Source of the DNA: Pseudomonadota bacterium
GTDB lineage: Bacteria > Pseudomonadota > Gammaproteobacteria > Xanthomonadales > Xanthomonadaceae
Assembly (NCBI GenBank): GCA_023390905.1
Contig: JAEWBY010000008.1
Location: 1-64,000, forward strand
DNA: 64,000 nucleotides
Reading direction: 5' to 3'
A program made the translations under genes and the position numbers. Every line of letters starts with the position of its first letter. Within the stretch, counting starts at the first letter, position 1. This document shows, one piece after another, positions 1-8,842 of the stretch. The notes below the pieces were generated by a model. That model had not been told where the DNA came from, ran no database searches, and worked only from the letters and a program-made list of their open reading frames with translations.

Positions 1-59
1 CCCGCGCGGGGCCCGGCCCTGCCGCTCGCCCGGCCCCCGGCGGCCGCCATGCAGGTGGC

Positions 60-839
60 ATGGACCTCCATCATCCCGACCATCCGGCGTTTGACGCCGA
101 ACAGCAGCGCCGCCACGATCGTCGCCGGTTGCTGTGGGCGCTGAACCTGAGCCTGGCATTCGTGCTGCTGCTGGTGATCGTGTTCTCCGCGCAATCGAGT
201 TTCGATGTGGCCGCGTGGACCATCGCGCCGCGCGACTTGCACGGTCTGTGGGGCGTTCTGACCGCGCCGCTGCTGCATGGCTCGGTCGAACACATCGCCG
301 CCAACGCCACCGCGTTGCTGATGCTCGGCACGCTGGCCGGCAGCGTGTATCCGCGCGCGACGCTGTGGTCGGTGCCGATCGTGTGGCTGGGCGCGGGACT
401 GGCGCCGTGGCTGCTCGGGGACCCCGGCACGCATCATCTGGGTGCGAGCGGACTGACCCACGGTCTGATGTTCATGATCTTCATGCTCGGCCTGCTGCGC
501 CGCGATCGCGCGGCGATCGCCACCGGCATGATCGGCTTCCTGTTCTACGGCGGCATGATGCTGAGCATCCTTCCGCAGGAACCGGGCGTGTCATGGCAAG
601 CGCACATGGGCGGCGCGATCGGCGGATTGGTCGCGGCGATCCTGTTCCGCACGCTGGACCCGCCGCTGCCGCGCAAACGCTACAGCTGGGAAGAAGAAGC
701 CGACGCGGAAATCAGTGCGCTGAACGACGAACTCGAACCGCCCGCGCCGCGCGAAGTGCCGGTGCTGTGGGTGCGCGCGCCGGAGGAGACGCGGCGCGGC
801 GTGGTGTTGCGCTTCCCGCCGCGTTCGCCGGAGGAATGA
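60..839 (+). CDS. Rhomboid family intramembrane serine protease
   Basis: This 259-residue multi-pass membrane protein has the rhomboid signature. The catalytic serine lies in GASG (Ser130) and the partner histidine is His182 in a later helix (AHMGG). An earlier HGSVEH segment (about 73-78) matches the conserved region before the second core helix. A hydrophobic helix at about 25-43 follows a charged, His-rich N-terminus. The C-terminal 55 residues are acidic, proline-rich and probably cytosolic. Rhomboids cleave transmembrane substrates inside the inner membrane; the substrate here is unknown. The ATG at 60 was chosen because an ATG at 49 is out of frame. A GH18 gene follows on the same strand after about 70 bases, but nothing links the two functionally. 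Confidence 0.9.
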   Translation: MDLHHPDHPAFDAEQQRRHDRRRLLWALNLSLAFVLLLVIVFSAQSSFDVAAWTIAPRDLHGLWGVLTAPLLHGSVEHIAANATALLMLGTLAGSVYPRATLWSVPIVWLGAGLAPWLLGDPGTHHLGASGLTHGLMFMIFMLGLLRRDRAAIATGMIGFLFYGGMMLSILPQEPGVSWQAHMGGAIGGLVAAILFRTLDPPLPRKRYSWEEEADAEISALNDELEPPAPREVPVLWVRAPEETRRGVVLRFPPRSPEE

Positions 840-909
840 CCGGATGCGCAGGCGCTTCCGCCTGACCGCCCCATCCGTATAGTGACCGCTCCTTTCCGGA
901 GTGCTGCGC

Positions 910-2049
910 ATGAAGAAGTGGTTGATCCCGTTGGGCATGCTCGTATGGCTGTGCCTGTCATCCGTGGCGCACGCCACAGAATCGGCCGCCGGGCCGCGTG
1001 ACTACCGCATCATCGGCTACGTGATGGACGGCGAGACGCTGCCGAAGATCAGCGCGCGCAAGCTGGACGTCATCAACTTCGCCTTCGCGCAGGTCAATCC
1101 CCAGCATGAGGTTTTCCTGCCCAAGGAAACGGCCGCGCGCTCGCTCGATGGGCTGGTCGCGCTGCGCAGGGAGAATCCGGATCTGAAGATCCTGCTGTCG
1201 ATCGGCGGCTGGGGCGCGGATCATTTTTCCGAAGCCGCTCTCACCGAGGCGAGCCGCAAGCGCTTTGCCGATACCGCCGTCGAACTGGTGCGCCGCCATG
1301 ATCTGGACGGCCTGGACATCGACTGGGAATATCCCGCGCATCCGGGGCCGGGCATCAGTCACCGGCCCGAGGATCGGCGCAACTTCACCCTGATGCTGAA
1401 GGCCCTGCGCGGCACGCTCGATGAACTCGGCAGGGCCACCGGTGATCGCCATTACCTGCTCACCATCGCCGCGGCCGATGGCGAAGCCGCACGCGGGCTG
1501 GAACTCAAGCGCATCGCGCCGCTGCTGGACTGGATCAACCTGATGACCTACGACTTCTACGGCAGCCTGACCAGGACCACCGGTCATCACGCCGCGCTGC
1601 ATCGATCACGCACTGCGTCCGCGGATGCGCGCACGACCGACAAAGCCGTGGATGAATTCCTGCGCGGCGGGGTGCCGGCGCGCAAGATCAACATCGGCGT
1701 GGCGTTCTATGGACGCACGTTCGGCGACGTGACCGATGCGCAGTACGGGCTGCACCAGCGCTTCGGCAGCGATGGCGGCTTCGTGTCATGGCAACAGATC
1801 CAGCGCGACCACACGCCCAGACAGGGCTATGAGCGCCACTGGGACGAGGCCGCGCAATCGGCATGGCTGTGGAATCCGCAGACCCGGCGCATGATCAGCT
1901 ACGACGATCCGCAGGCGCTGCGCGCCAAGGCCGCATTCGTGCGCGAACGCGAACTCGGCGGCGTCATGTACTGGGAGCAGCGCCAGGATCCGGACGAGCA
2001 GTTGCTGGATGTGCTGGTGGATGCGTTGGGGTCTGCGCGCGGGCAGTGA
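910..2049 (+). CDS. Secreted glycosyl hydrolase family 18 protein (chitinase-like)
   Basis: The protein has about 379 residues and a clear Sec signal peptide ending near VAHA (residue 23). The GH18 barrel shows the SIGGWG motif on strand 3 and the catalytic DGLDIDWEYP motif, whose last acid is the proton donor (about Glu140). A MTYDFYG motif follows, where Tyr and Asp usually contact the substrate acetamido group. Family members hydrolyse beta-1,4-N-acetylglucosamine polymers. No chitin-binding module is present, so a small soluble chitinase or a related endo-glucosaminidase is possible. The ATG at 910 was preferred over the in-frame GTG at 901 because GGAG lies 8 bases upstream and the signal peptide starts cleanly there. 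A TATAGT -10-like element sits at 878-883. Confidence 0.9.
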   Translation: MKKWLIPLGMLVWLCLSSVAHATESAAGPRDYRIIGYVMDGETLPKISARKLDVINFAFAQVNPQHEVFLPKETAARSLDGLVALRRENPDLKILLSIGGWGADHFSEAALTEASRKRFADTAVELVRRHDLDGLDIDWEYPAHPGPGISHRPEDRRNFTLMLKALRGTLDELGRATGDRHYLLTIAAADGEAARGLELKRIAPLLDWINLMTYDFYGSLTRTTGHHAALHRSRTASADARTTDKAVDEFLRGGVPARKINIGVAFYGRTFGDVTDAQYGLHQRFGSDGGFVSWQQIQRDHTPRQGYERHWDEAAQSAWLWNPQTRRMISYDDPQALRAKAAFVRERELGGVMYWEQRQDPDEQLLDVLVDALGSARGQ

Positions 2050-2480
2050 GGGCGTTTCGTCCGGGCAGGTTTGCGTGGACAAGGCAGGTCCATCAGCTGT
2101 CGAGGGAGCGATGCCGAAGGCGAGCCCGCCTGCTCTTGATGTTCTGCGCCATGAAGCCAGCCGAGCATCGCAGGCGTTCGGGGCCGAAGAGGCGCCCTTG
2201 TCCGAGCGCAGCGAGTTTGGGCGCCGTGCGCCGAGCGACGAGAAGCGCAGGGCACCGGAGCATAGCTCCGGCTCGCGTCCGGCGCAGGCGGTTTTGGTTC
2301 CTCCGCCAAGACAAAACGAACTCGCGCGCAGCGCGAAAGCTCTTGCTCCATACGTCTCACTACGAGCAAAAATCCCATCGGCGATGCACGTCTCTTGTCC
2401 CACCGTGGTTGTGGCCGTGGCGCTTCGCAGCCCGCATCCACGATGATTCTTCACACGATCACCCCATCACGACACGCGCG
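2050..2480. other. Long intergenic element with a perfect hairpin, no convincing gene
   Basis: This is about 430 bases between the chitinase stop and the receptor terminator. Frames are open on both strands, as is common in GC-rich DNA, but none has a ribosome binding site, a family signature or a credible start. A perfect stem (CCGGAGC, loop ATA, GCTCCGG) lies at 2255-2271. Several GAGCG/GCGCAG-type short repeats surround it. The composition resembles dispersed intergenic sequences of Xanthomonadaceae that are often mis-annotated as small proteins; that similarity is from memory and was not tested. There is no terminator with a T-run for the chitinase gene. Confidence 0.4.
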
Positions 2481-2486
2481 ATTACC

Positions 2487-2512
2487 AAAAAAAAACGGGC
2501 CCGAAGGCCCGT
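2487..2512 (-). terminator. Rho-independent terminator of the TonB-dependent receptor
   Basis: Read on the minus strand, a 7-bp GC stem (ACGGGCC/GGCCCGT, TTCG-type tetraloop) is followed by a run of nine T. It begins 28 bases after the receptor stop codon. Confidence 0.93.
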
Positions 2513-2539
2513 TCTCCACTGCGCTTTGGATGCTGCCAC

Positions 2540-4807
2540 TCAGAACTTCATCGTGAACTCGGCGCCCACGGTGCGCGGCTCGTTGATGAAGCCGGTGAGG
2601 TTGTTGAAATCGATGCCGCCGACGATGCGCGTCTGGTCGGTGATGTTGCGGCCGAACAGCGCCACTTCGTAATCGCCGTAGTTCCAGCCATAGCCGATGC
2701 GCAGGCCGCCTTCCAGTGACGACTTGCCGGTGAATTCCACCGACTCGTACAGGAAGAAGTTGACCTCGCTGCGATACGCCCAGTCGGTGTAGAAGTACAG
2801 TTCGGCGCCCTCGCCCATCGGCACGCTGTAGCGCGCGGTCAGGTTGTGCACCCACTTGGGCGCCTGCGGCAGCGGATTGCCGTTGATGCGCGCGAAGCCG
2901 CCGACGATCGGATCGGTCACGGTGCAGCCGCCGCCGCACGGGGCCACACCGAGATCGGCGTCCTTGATCTCGGTGTCGTTGTAGCTGCTGCCGAAGGTCA
3001 CCAGCAGGTTGTCGAGCACGTAGGCTTCCAGATCCAGTTCGAAGCCCTGGCCGACGGTCTTGTCGGCATTCAGCAGCGTGGCGATGTTGGAACCGCCGCC
3101 GACCGCGATGATCTGCTGATCGTCCACGTCATAGCGGAAGACGGTGAAGCCCAGGCGCGCACGCTTGTCCCACAGATCGGCCTTGATGCCGGCCTCGTAC
3201 GAGATGACCTTCTCCGAGTCGGCCGTCGAGACGCCGCCGTTCGGCGCCAGCGCACTGGCGAACAGCAATCGGCCCTGCACCGACGGTGCGCGGAAGCCGG
3301 TGGCCACGCGTGCGAACAGGTTGATGTTGTCGTTGGCCGCGTAGACCGCGCTCAGATCCCAGCTGACGTTGTCCTTGTCGGTGTTGACCGTGTACGGGCC
3401 GCCGACCGGCGCGCCGAACGGGGCCGGCTCCAGCACGCTGGCGCTGAAGTCCTTCTCGTCCTGCGTGTAGCGCACGCCGCCGCGCAGCTTGAGCTTGTCG
3501 GTGGCCTGGTATTCGCCGGAGGCGAACACTGCCCACGCGTCATTCTTCTGGTTCTGGATCGCATGGCCGGCGAGCGGATTGCCATCGGTCAGCGAGTCGT
3601 AGTTGAAGCTGTCGATGGTGATGTCCTCCTTGTAGAAGAACAGCCCCGCCTGCCAGTTGAACGCACCGGTGTAGTCGGATTCAAGACGGAATTCCTGCGT
3701 GATCTGCTTGTGATCCGGCAGGCCGTCGGCGGATTCGGAGGCGAACGGAATCGTGCCCGGGCCCGAATCCGGCAGGAACACCGCGCCGTAGCCGCCGTCG
3801 ATGTCGCCGCGGTTGAGCGATTCGGCGGTTTCATAGCCGGTGATCGAATACAGGTTGTAGTCGCCCAGATCCCAGCGCAGGCGCGCGCTGCCGCCCCAGG
3901 TGTCCAGTTCGGAGAAGTTGACGCCGTCGGTCCAGACCTTGTCCTTGTCGAAACCCGGCACGAAGTCGTTGGTGCCCGGCTGGATGATGTTGGCGCGGAA
4001 CAGGCGGGCGGTGCCGTTGAGGTGGCGCTTGTGCAGGTTGAACAGCGCCTGGAACGCATCGCCCTCGTACAGGAACTGCACGCGCGCGGCGGTCTCGTCG
4101 TAGCCTTCGGCGCCGCGATCCGGGCCGGGCTCGTACTGGTTGGTGACCCAGTCTTCCTTGCGCTGGTACAGCGCCGACACGCGCGCGGACCAGCGCTCGC
4201 TCAGCGGGCCGCCGATCGCGCCTTCGAAATTCCACATCTCGTCGCTGCCGTAGGAGACCTGCGCGTAGCCATCGAGTTCGCGCGTGGGCTTGGCCGATTC
4301 GAACTTCACCACGCCGGCCGGCGTGTTGCGTCCGAACAGCGTGCCCTGCGGGCCGCGCAGCACTTCGATGCGTTCCAGATCGAACACCGGGAAGCCCTTC
4401 AGCAGCGGGCTTTCCTGCACCACTTCGTCATACACCAGCGAGACCGGCTGCGAAGCGTTGAGATCGAAATCGGTATTGCCCAGGCCGCGGATGTAGAAGC
4501 GCGGGAAAGCGCGGCCGTAGGAGGATTCGATGTTGAGGCTGGGCACGCGCGCGGACAGGAAGCGCACGTCGTTGCCGCCGGAGCCGAGCACGTCGAGCTT
4601 TTCGCCGCTGACGCTGGAGATGGACACCGGCACGTCCTGGATGTTCTCGACCTTGCGCTGCGCGGTGACCTGCACGGTGTCGAGGGTCGAGGCTTCGGTC
4701 TTCGGAGCGGTGGCCGCGTCCTGGGCAAGGGCGGAGCCGAACGGCAGCAACGCGGCGATGGCGAGCGCAAGACGATGCGGCCGCACGGAGGAGCGGGTCT
4801 GGGACAT
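2540..4807 (-). CDS. TonB-dependent outer-membrane receptor
   Basis: The product has 755 residues, with a signal peptide ending around Ala28 and a TonB-box-like LDTVQVTAQ at about 42-50. The plug domain contains IRGLG and the motif VLRGPQGTLFGRNTPAG. A long beta-barrel follows and ends in the terminal phenylalanine (FTMKF) needed for outer-membrane insertion. Such receptors import iron chelates, vitamins or glycans using energy from TonB-ExbBD, encoded here at 23316-25718. The ligand cannot be read from the sequence. The gene is transcribed alone and closed by a strong terminator. Inverted repeats upstream (4867-4944) may be regulatory sites, but no Fur-like box was recognised. The start ATG at 4807 gives a normal signal peptide. 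Confidence 0.93.
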   Translation of the reverse strand: MSQTRSSVRPHRLALAIAALLPFGSALAQDAATAPKTEASTLDTVQVTAQRKVENIQDVPVSISSVSGEKLDVLGSGGNDVRFLSARVPSLNIESSYGRAFPRFYIRGLGNTDFDLNASQPVSLVYDEVVQESPLLKGFPVFDLERIEVLRGPQGTLFGRNTPAGVVKFESAKPTRELDGYAQVSYGSDEMWNFEGAIGGPLSERWSARVSALYQRKEDWVTNQYEPGPDRGAEGYDETAARVQFLYEGDAFQALFNLHKRHLNGTARLFRANIIQPGTNDFVPGFDKDKVWTDGVNFSELDTWGGSARLRWDLGDYNLYSITGYETAESLNRGDIDGGYGAVFLPDSGPGTIPFASESADGLPDHKQITQEFRLESDYTGAFNWQAGLFFYKEDITIDSFNYDSLTDGNPLAGHAIQNQKNDAWAVFASGEYQATDKLKLRGGVRYTQDEKDFSASVLEPAPFGAPVGGPYTVNTDKDNVSWDLSAVYAANDNINLFARVATGFRAPSVQGRLLFASALAPNGGVSTADSEKVISYEAGIKADLWDKRARLGFTVFRYDVDDQQIIAVGGGSNIATLLNADKTVGQGFELDLEAYVLDNLLVTFGSSYNDTEIKDADLGVAPCGGGCTVTDPIVGGFARINGNPLPQAPKWVHNLTARYSVPMGEGAELYFYTDWAYRSEVNFFLYESVEFTGKSSLEGGLRIGYGWNYGDYEVALFGRNITDQTRIVGGIDFNNLTGFINEPRTVGAEFTMKF

Positions 4808-4866
4808 GGCGGTGGCTTATCCGAAAGGGGTGGTCGGAGGCGGCGGGCAGTGCCGCGACTGTGAAT

Positions 4867-4944
4867 GTTGCATTACAGCAACCGGGGCGGCAATGGCCCG
4901 GAAGTCGTGTTCATGACAACTGTAATCGCGGTCATGCAGTTGTC
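4867..4944. promoter_or_regulatory. Paired inverted repeats between divergent genes
   Basis: Between the receptor (minus) and the AIM24 gene (plus) lie two dyads. One is GTTGC-ATTACA-GCAAC at 4867-4882. The other is GACAACTG at 4915-4922 with its perfect inverse CAGTTGTC at 4937-4944. ATTACA in the first and TGTAAT (4921-4926) next to the second are mutually inverted. They are candidate operators; the regulator is unknown. A TAGACT -10-like hexamer for the rightward gene lies at 5011-5016. Confidence 0.4.
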
Positions 4945-5049
4945 GGCCGGTCCGGCCGCAGGCCCGGTCGGGCGGGACTTTCGGGCATCCCGGCCGGTCG
5001 CCCGGACCGCTAGACTCGGCCTCCTCCTTCCCTACCCGGAACCGCACGC

Positions 5050-6069
5050 ATGAGCATCTGGTACTTTCACAATTCGGGCGATCAGAGCCGCATCGGACCG
5101 CTCGATGACCAAGCCGCCCGCCGCCACGCCCAGTCGCATCCGGCCGCGCTGGCCTGGCGTGAAGGCATGCGCGAATGGAAACCCGCGCGCGAGCTGCCGG
5201 AGCTGGGCGGGGCCAGCGCGCCACCGCCGCACCTGCCGCCGCTGCCGGGCGCGGGCGGGCGTCGCGGCGCCGATGAAATCGACTTCCGCATCGTCGGCCA
5301 TGAAATGCAGTTCGTCGAAATCGAACTGGATCCCGGCGAGAGTGCGATCGCCGAAGCCGGCGCGCTGATGTTCAAGGATGGCGTGGTGCAGATGGACACG
5401 GTGTTCGGCGACGGATCGCACAGCGGCCAGGGCGGCGGCTTGATGGACAAGCTGTTCTCCGCCGGCAAGCGCGTGCTCACCGGCGAAAGCCTGTTCACCA
5501 CGATGTTCACCCACACCGGCAGCGGCAAGGCCACGGTCGCGTTCGCCGCACCGTATCCGGGCACGGTGATACCGATCAAGCTGGACGAACACGGCGGCCG
5601 CCTGATCTGCCAGAAGGACAGTTTTCTCGCCGGCGCGCGCGGGGTCAGCGTGGGCATCCACTTCCAGCGCAAGATCCTCACCGGCCTGTTCGGCGGCGAG
5701 GGCTTCATCATGCAGAAGCTGGAAGGCGACGGCTGGGTGTTCGTGCATGCCGGCGGCTGCGTGGTCGAACGCGAACTGCGCGCGGGCGAGCGCATCGACG
5801 TCGATACCGGCTGCGTGGTCGCCTATCACGCCAGCATCAACATGGACGTGCGGCCGGTCAGCGGCATCAAGAGCATGTTCTTCGGCGGCGAAGGCATGTT
5901 CCTGGCCACGCTCACCGGGCCGGGCAAGGTCTGGCTGCAATCGCTGCCGTTCTCGCGCCTGGCCGGACGCATGCTGCAGGCCGCTCCGCAGGCCGGCGGA
6001 CAGAATCGCGGCGAGGGTTCGGTGCTGGGTGGCCTGGGCCGCATCCTCGACGGCGACAACAGTTTCTGA
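5050..6069 (+). CDS. GYF_2-domain / AIM24 (TIGR00266) family protein
   Basis: The product has 339 residues in two parts. Residues about 1-52 form a GYF_2-like domain (starts SIWYF, then GPL, then WREGM and W), usually a peptide-binding module. Residues about 75-320 form an AIM24/TIGR00266 domain, rich in glycine and beta strands. It has family features such as the EAGALMF segment and GGEGMF near the end. Bacterial AIM24-family proteins have no established reaction; the yeast relative is mitochondrial and supports inner-membrane organisation. No signal peptide or membrane helix is evident, so the product is probably cytosolic or peripheral. It is monocistronic, diverging from the receptor gene. 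Confidence 0.85.
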   Translation: MSIWYFHNSGDQSRIGPLDDQAARRHAQSHPAALAWREGMREWKPARELPELGGASAPPPHLPPLPGAGGRRGADEIDFRIVGHEMQFVEIELDPGESAIAEAGALMFKDGVVQMDTVFGDGSHSGQGGGLMDKLFSAGKRVLTGESLFTTMFTHTGSGKATVAFAAPYPGTVIPIKLDEHGGRLICQKDSFLAGARGVSVGIHFQRKILTGLFGGEGFIMQKLEGDGWVFVHAGGCVVERELRAGERIDVDTGCVVAYHASINMDVRPVSGIKSMFFGGEGMFLATLTGPGKVWLQSLPFSRLAGRMLQAAPQAGGQNRGEGSVLGGLGRILDGDNSF

Positions 6070-6266
6070 TCGCTGCGCGGGGCCGTCATGCCGATCGCTT
6101 GCAGGTCGGCCTGATGCCGCGGTCGGCTGGCTTCCAACGGACGCACCGGGCCGGGCCGCTGATCGCCCGACTCCATGAATCGCCGGTGTGCGTCCGCCTG
6201 AAACCGGGCCCGCGGCCGGCGCGTCGCGATATCCTGCGCGGCCTTGCACCGTTCTCGCTGTCTCCG

Positions 6267-7289
6267 ATGAAACCTCGCCACCTGTTGCTGTTGCTGCCGC
6301 TTGCCCTGCTGTCCGCGTGCGGGGGCGAAAACACCCGGCCCACGCCGCCGGCCGCCACGCCGGTGGTGGCGCCGGTGAGCGTGCCGAGGGTCAAGGTCGG
6401 CATCGCACTCGGCGGCGGCGCGGCGAAGGGTTTCGCGCATATCGGCGTGATCAAGATGCTGGAAGCCAACGGCATCGAACCGGTCGTGGTGTCCGGCACC
6501 AGCGCCGGCAGCGTGGTCGGCGCGCTGTACGCCAGCGGGATGGATGCGTTCCGCATGCAGGAGCAGGCGTTCGCGCTGGACGAGGCGAAGATCCGCGACG
6601 TGCGGCTGTTTTCCGGCGGGCTCGTGCAGGGCCAGGCGCTGCAGGATTACGTCAACGAGCTGGTCGGCAAGCGTCCGCTGGAAAAGATGAAGAAGCCGCT
6701 GGCGGTGGTCGCCACGCAACTGGAAAACGGCCAGCGCACGGTGTTCGTGCGTGGCAACACCGGCCAGGCCGTGCGCGCATCGAGCAGCATTCCGGGCGTG
6801 TTCGAGCCGGTGACGATCGGCAAGGCGACCTTCGTCGACGGCGGCGTGGTCAGCCCGGTGCCGGTGGACGCGGCGCGCCAGCTCGGTGCGGACTTCGTGA
6901 TCGCGGTGGACATCTCGACCAAGGCGCCGGGCACGCGGCCGGGCAGCATGCTGGGCATCGTCAACCAGTCGATCAGCATCATGGGCCAGAAGCTCGGCGA
7001 ACAGGAACTGGCGCGCGCGGACGTCGTGATCCGCCCGAAGGTCAACGACATCGGGCCGGCCGATTTCGCGCAGAAGAACAGCGCCATCCTCGAAGGCGAA
7101 CGCGCCGCGCTGGCGGCGATGCCGCAGATCCGCGGCAAGCTGGAACAGATGCAGAACGCACGGCTGGCCGCCGCGCGCGCCGCGGCCAGACCGGCGGTGA
7201 CACCGGCCGCGCCGCAATGCGATGACAGCGGATTTCGGCTCGGCAAGCTGTGGGGTTCGGACAAGTGCAAGGACGGCGGCAAGCCATAA
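6267..7289 (+). CDS. Patatin-like phospholipase, predicted lipoprotein
   Basis: The product has 340 residues. A lipoprotein signal ends in LLSAC with Cys18 as the lipidation site, followed by a Pro/Ala/Thr linker. The patatin fold shows the oxyanion loop GGGAAKG (about 49-55), the nucleophile elbow GTSAG (Ser79) and the catalytic aspartate in DGG (Asp191). Patatins are Ser-Asp dyad lipid acyl hydrolases; the lipid anchor places this one at the periplasmic face of a membrane. The closest known layout is RssA-type proteins. The start at 6267 was chosen because it gives a clean lipoprotein signal, whereas upstream in-frame codons give none. A TATCCT -10-like element lies at 6230-6235. The Cys-containing C-terminal 25 residues are unexplained. 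Confidence 0.9.
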   Translation: MKPRHLLLLLPLALLSACGGENTRPTPPAATPVVAPVSVPRVKVGIALGGGAAKGFAHIGVIKMLEANGIEPVVVSGTSAGSVVGALYASGMDAFRMQEQAFALDEAKIRDVRLFSGGLVQGQALQDYVNELVGKRPLEKMKKPLAVVATQLENGQRTVFVRGNTGQAVRASSSIPGVFEPVTIGKATFVDGGVVSPVPVDAARQLGADFVIAVDISTKAPGTRPGSMLGIVNQSISIMGQKLGEQELARADVVIRPKVNDIGPADFAQKNSAILEGERAALAAMPQIRGKLEQMQNARLAAARAAARPAVTPAAPQCDDSGFRLGKLWGSDKCKDGGKP

Positions 7290-7302
7290 GCCGCCGATCC
7301 GG

Positions 7303-7800
7303 TCAGCCCAGCGCGCGCATCGCGCGCGGCATCGGCAGCGACAGCAGCATCGCCGCCAGACCGAAGCGCCACAGCGCGCCGAACAGTTCCACGTTGCGGC
7401 CGAACGCCCACACGCCGCAGCCGCCCAGCAACGCCATGCCGATGAACACCACGATGCCCACGGTATTGAGCAGCAGCGCCGCGCGGCGTTCACCGGCACG
7501 CGTGGCCGGCTGCTGTCCGCGCGGATCACGCGCGCGCTGGATCAATTGCAGCACCGCCCACGGCGCGAGCACGGTGAACACCAGCACGCGCGCCGCGGCA
7601 TAGCCGCAGGCCAGCGCCGCGATCAGGATGCCCGATCCGATCCACGCGGCGCCAGCGATATGCGCCGCCGCGGCTTCGCCGGCCCATGCGCCGAGCACCA
7701 GCGTTGCCACGCACTGGCCGAGCAGCAGGAACAGATCGATGCGCTCCTGGCGCGCCTGCGCATCGCGTTGCGGCAACGGCGGCGGTTGCGTGCGGATCAT
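7303..7800 (-). CDS. Small integral membrane protein of unknown function
   Basis: This 165-residue protein has about four hydrophobic segments (roughly 23-42, 48-70, 75-90 and 108-130) and a positively charged middle loop. I recognise no family. Its ATG overlaps the stop of the HD-domain gene (ATGA), so it is translationally coupled as the last gene of a four-gene minus-strand operon starting at 9246. It converges on the patatin gene with a 13-base gap and no visible terminator. The Pro/Gln-rich N-terminus is probably cytosolic. Confidence 0.75.
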   Translation of the reverse strand: MIRTQPPPLPQRDAQARQERIDLFLLLGQCVATLVLGAWAGEAAAAHIAGAAWIGSGILIAALACGYAAARVLVFTVLAPWAVLQLIQRARDPRGQQPATRAGERRAALLLNTVGIVVFIGMALLGGCGVWAFGRNVELFGALWRFGLAAMLLSLPMPRAMRALG

Positions 7801-8435
7801 CGGCCCGGCCCGCGGCGCGTGGCCGCAATCGCCTTGATCAGGTTCGCGCGCGCAGCCGCTTCCAGCCGGTCATGGAACACCGCCGTGCCGTAGATGCGCG
7901 GGCGATCGAGGAACCCCTGCAGGATTTCGCGGCGCTTGCGGCGGAACAGGAAGCCCGGCACGAACGCATACTCGGCGCGGATCTGCGCCTCGTATTCGTC
8001 GAAGCGCGTGGCGTCCGCTCCGAGGATCGACAGATCGATATCCACCAGCAGCGATTCATCGCCCGCGCGCGGCGCGGCGTCGTGGCGGGTCGCAAGAATC
8101 AGTGCATGCACGCGCCCACCCGCATCCTCCGCAACCCCGGCCGCGCGCAGGGCTTCGCGCGCCCAGTCGGCGCTGCGCTGCTCGTTGTCGCTGGCGCGGG
8201 TGTCGTAGATCGCGTCATGGAACCACAGCGCCACCGCCACTTCGTGCGGACGCTGCGCCAGCGTGTGCACGGCGTCGAACGCGCGCAGGCATTCGGCCAG
8301 ATGCTGCAACGTGTGGTAGCGGCGATGAGGCTCCGAATAGCGCGCGACCAGTGCATCGAACAGCTCGACGCCCGCACCGTCGGCGCCGATCCCGGCCCAG
8401 GCGCGCTGCCACCCGGCGCGGAACGGTTCGTCCAT
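7797..8435 (-). CDS. HD-superfamily metal-dependent phosphohydrolase
   Basis: The product has 212 residues. HD motifs are visible: RYHTLQHL (His41 and His45), WFHDAIYD (His-Asp at about 73-74) and a later VDIDLSILG segment supplying another acidic ligand. This matches the COG4339 type of predicted metal-dependent HD hydrolases, whose substrates are not defined. The start at 8435 gives the family-typical length and lies 8 bases after the preceding stop. Its own stop overlaps the next start. The protein is soluble, with no signal peptide. Coupling to GFA and monooxygenase-like genes hints at detoxification or repair of small metabolites; this is inference only. Confidence 0.85.
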   Translation of the reverse strand: MDEPFRAGWQRAWAGIGADGAGVELFDALVARYSEPHRRYHTLQHLAECLRAFDAVHTLAQRPHEVAVALWFHDAIYDTRASDNEQRSADWAREALRAAGVAEDAGGRVHALILATRHDAAPRAGDESLLVDIDLSILGADATRFDEYEAQIRAEYAFVPGFLFRRKRREILQGFLDRPRIYGTAVFHDRLEAAARANLIKAIAATRRGPGR

Positions 8436-8443
8436 CGGCGTGC

Positions 8444-8842
8444 TCAGTGCGCGGCCTGCGCCAGGCCGTGTCCGCCGACCGGCGTGGTTTCGAAACGTTC
8501 GCCGAAGCCGGCGATGATCGGCCGGGCCTGCGCGATCGCCTGCTGCACCGCCGGCAATGACAGCGACGCGCGATGGCTTTCGGCGCTGTCCCACACTTCG
8601 GTGATCCAGACGCTGTCGGCGTCGGCGGGATCCCGCGCGATGATGTAGCTCAGGCAGCCGGGCATGTCGCCCGTGCCCTGCAGCAGCAGGTCGATGAGCG
8701 CGTCGCGCTGGCCGCTGGCGGCCTTCATGCGTCCGATCAATCCGTACATGGATGTGGCTCCGGTGGTGGAAGGAAATGCGGGCAGTGCGGCGGACACCAG
8801 GCCCGCCGCCGCGCCGATCAGGACATCGCGACGGGTCGCCAT
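8444..8842 (-). CDS. Antibiotic biosynthesis monooxygenase (ABM)-domain protein with export signal
   Basis: The product has 132 residues. The N-terminus has two arginines before a hydrophobic stretch (TRRDVLIGAAAGL), resembling a Tat signal although the full SRRxFLK motif is incomplete. Residues about 33-115 form a ferredoxin-like ABM fold (YGLIGRMKAASGQRDAL, then WITEVWDSAESH), as in YgiN-type quinol monooxygenases and heme-degrading relatives. An exported ABM protein is less usual. The ATG at 8842 overlaps the stop of the GFA gene by one base (TGATG). A GTG one codon upstream is the alternative start. Confidence 0.8.
   Translation of the reverse strand: MATRRDVLIGAAAGLVSAALPAFPSTTGATSMYGLIGRMKAASGQRDALIDLLLQGTGDMPGCLSYIIARDPADADSVWITEVWDSAESHRASLSLPAVQQAIAQARPIIAGFGERFETTPVGGHGLAQAAH

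Noticed and set aside
2009..2446. 145-codon open frame after the chitinase gene
   Set aside because: It begins inside the chitinase gene, lacks a ribosome binding site, and has no recognisable domain; open frames also occur on the opposite strand.
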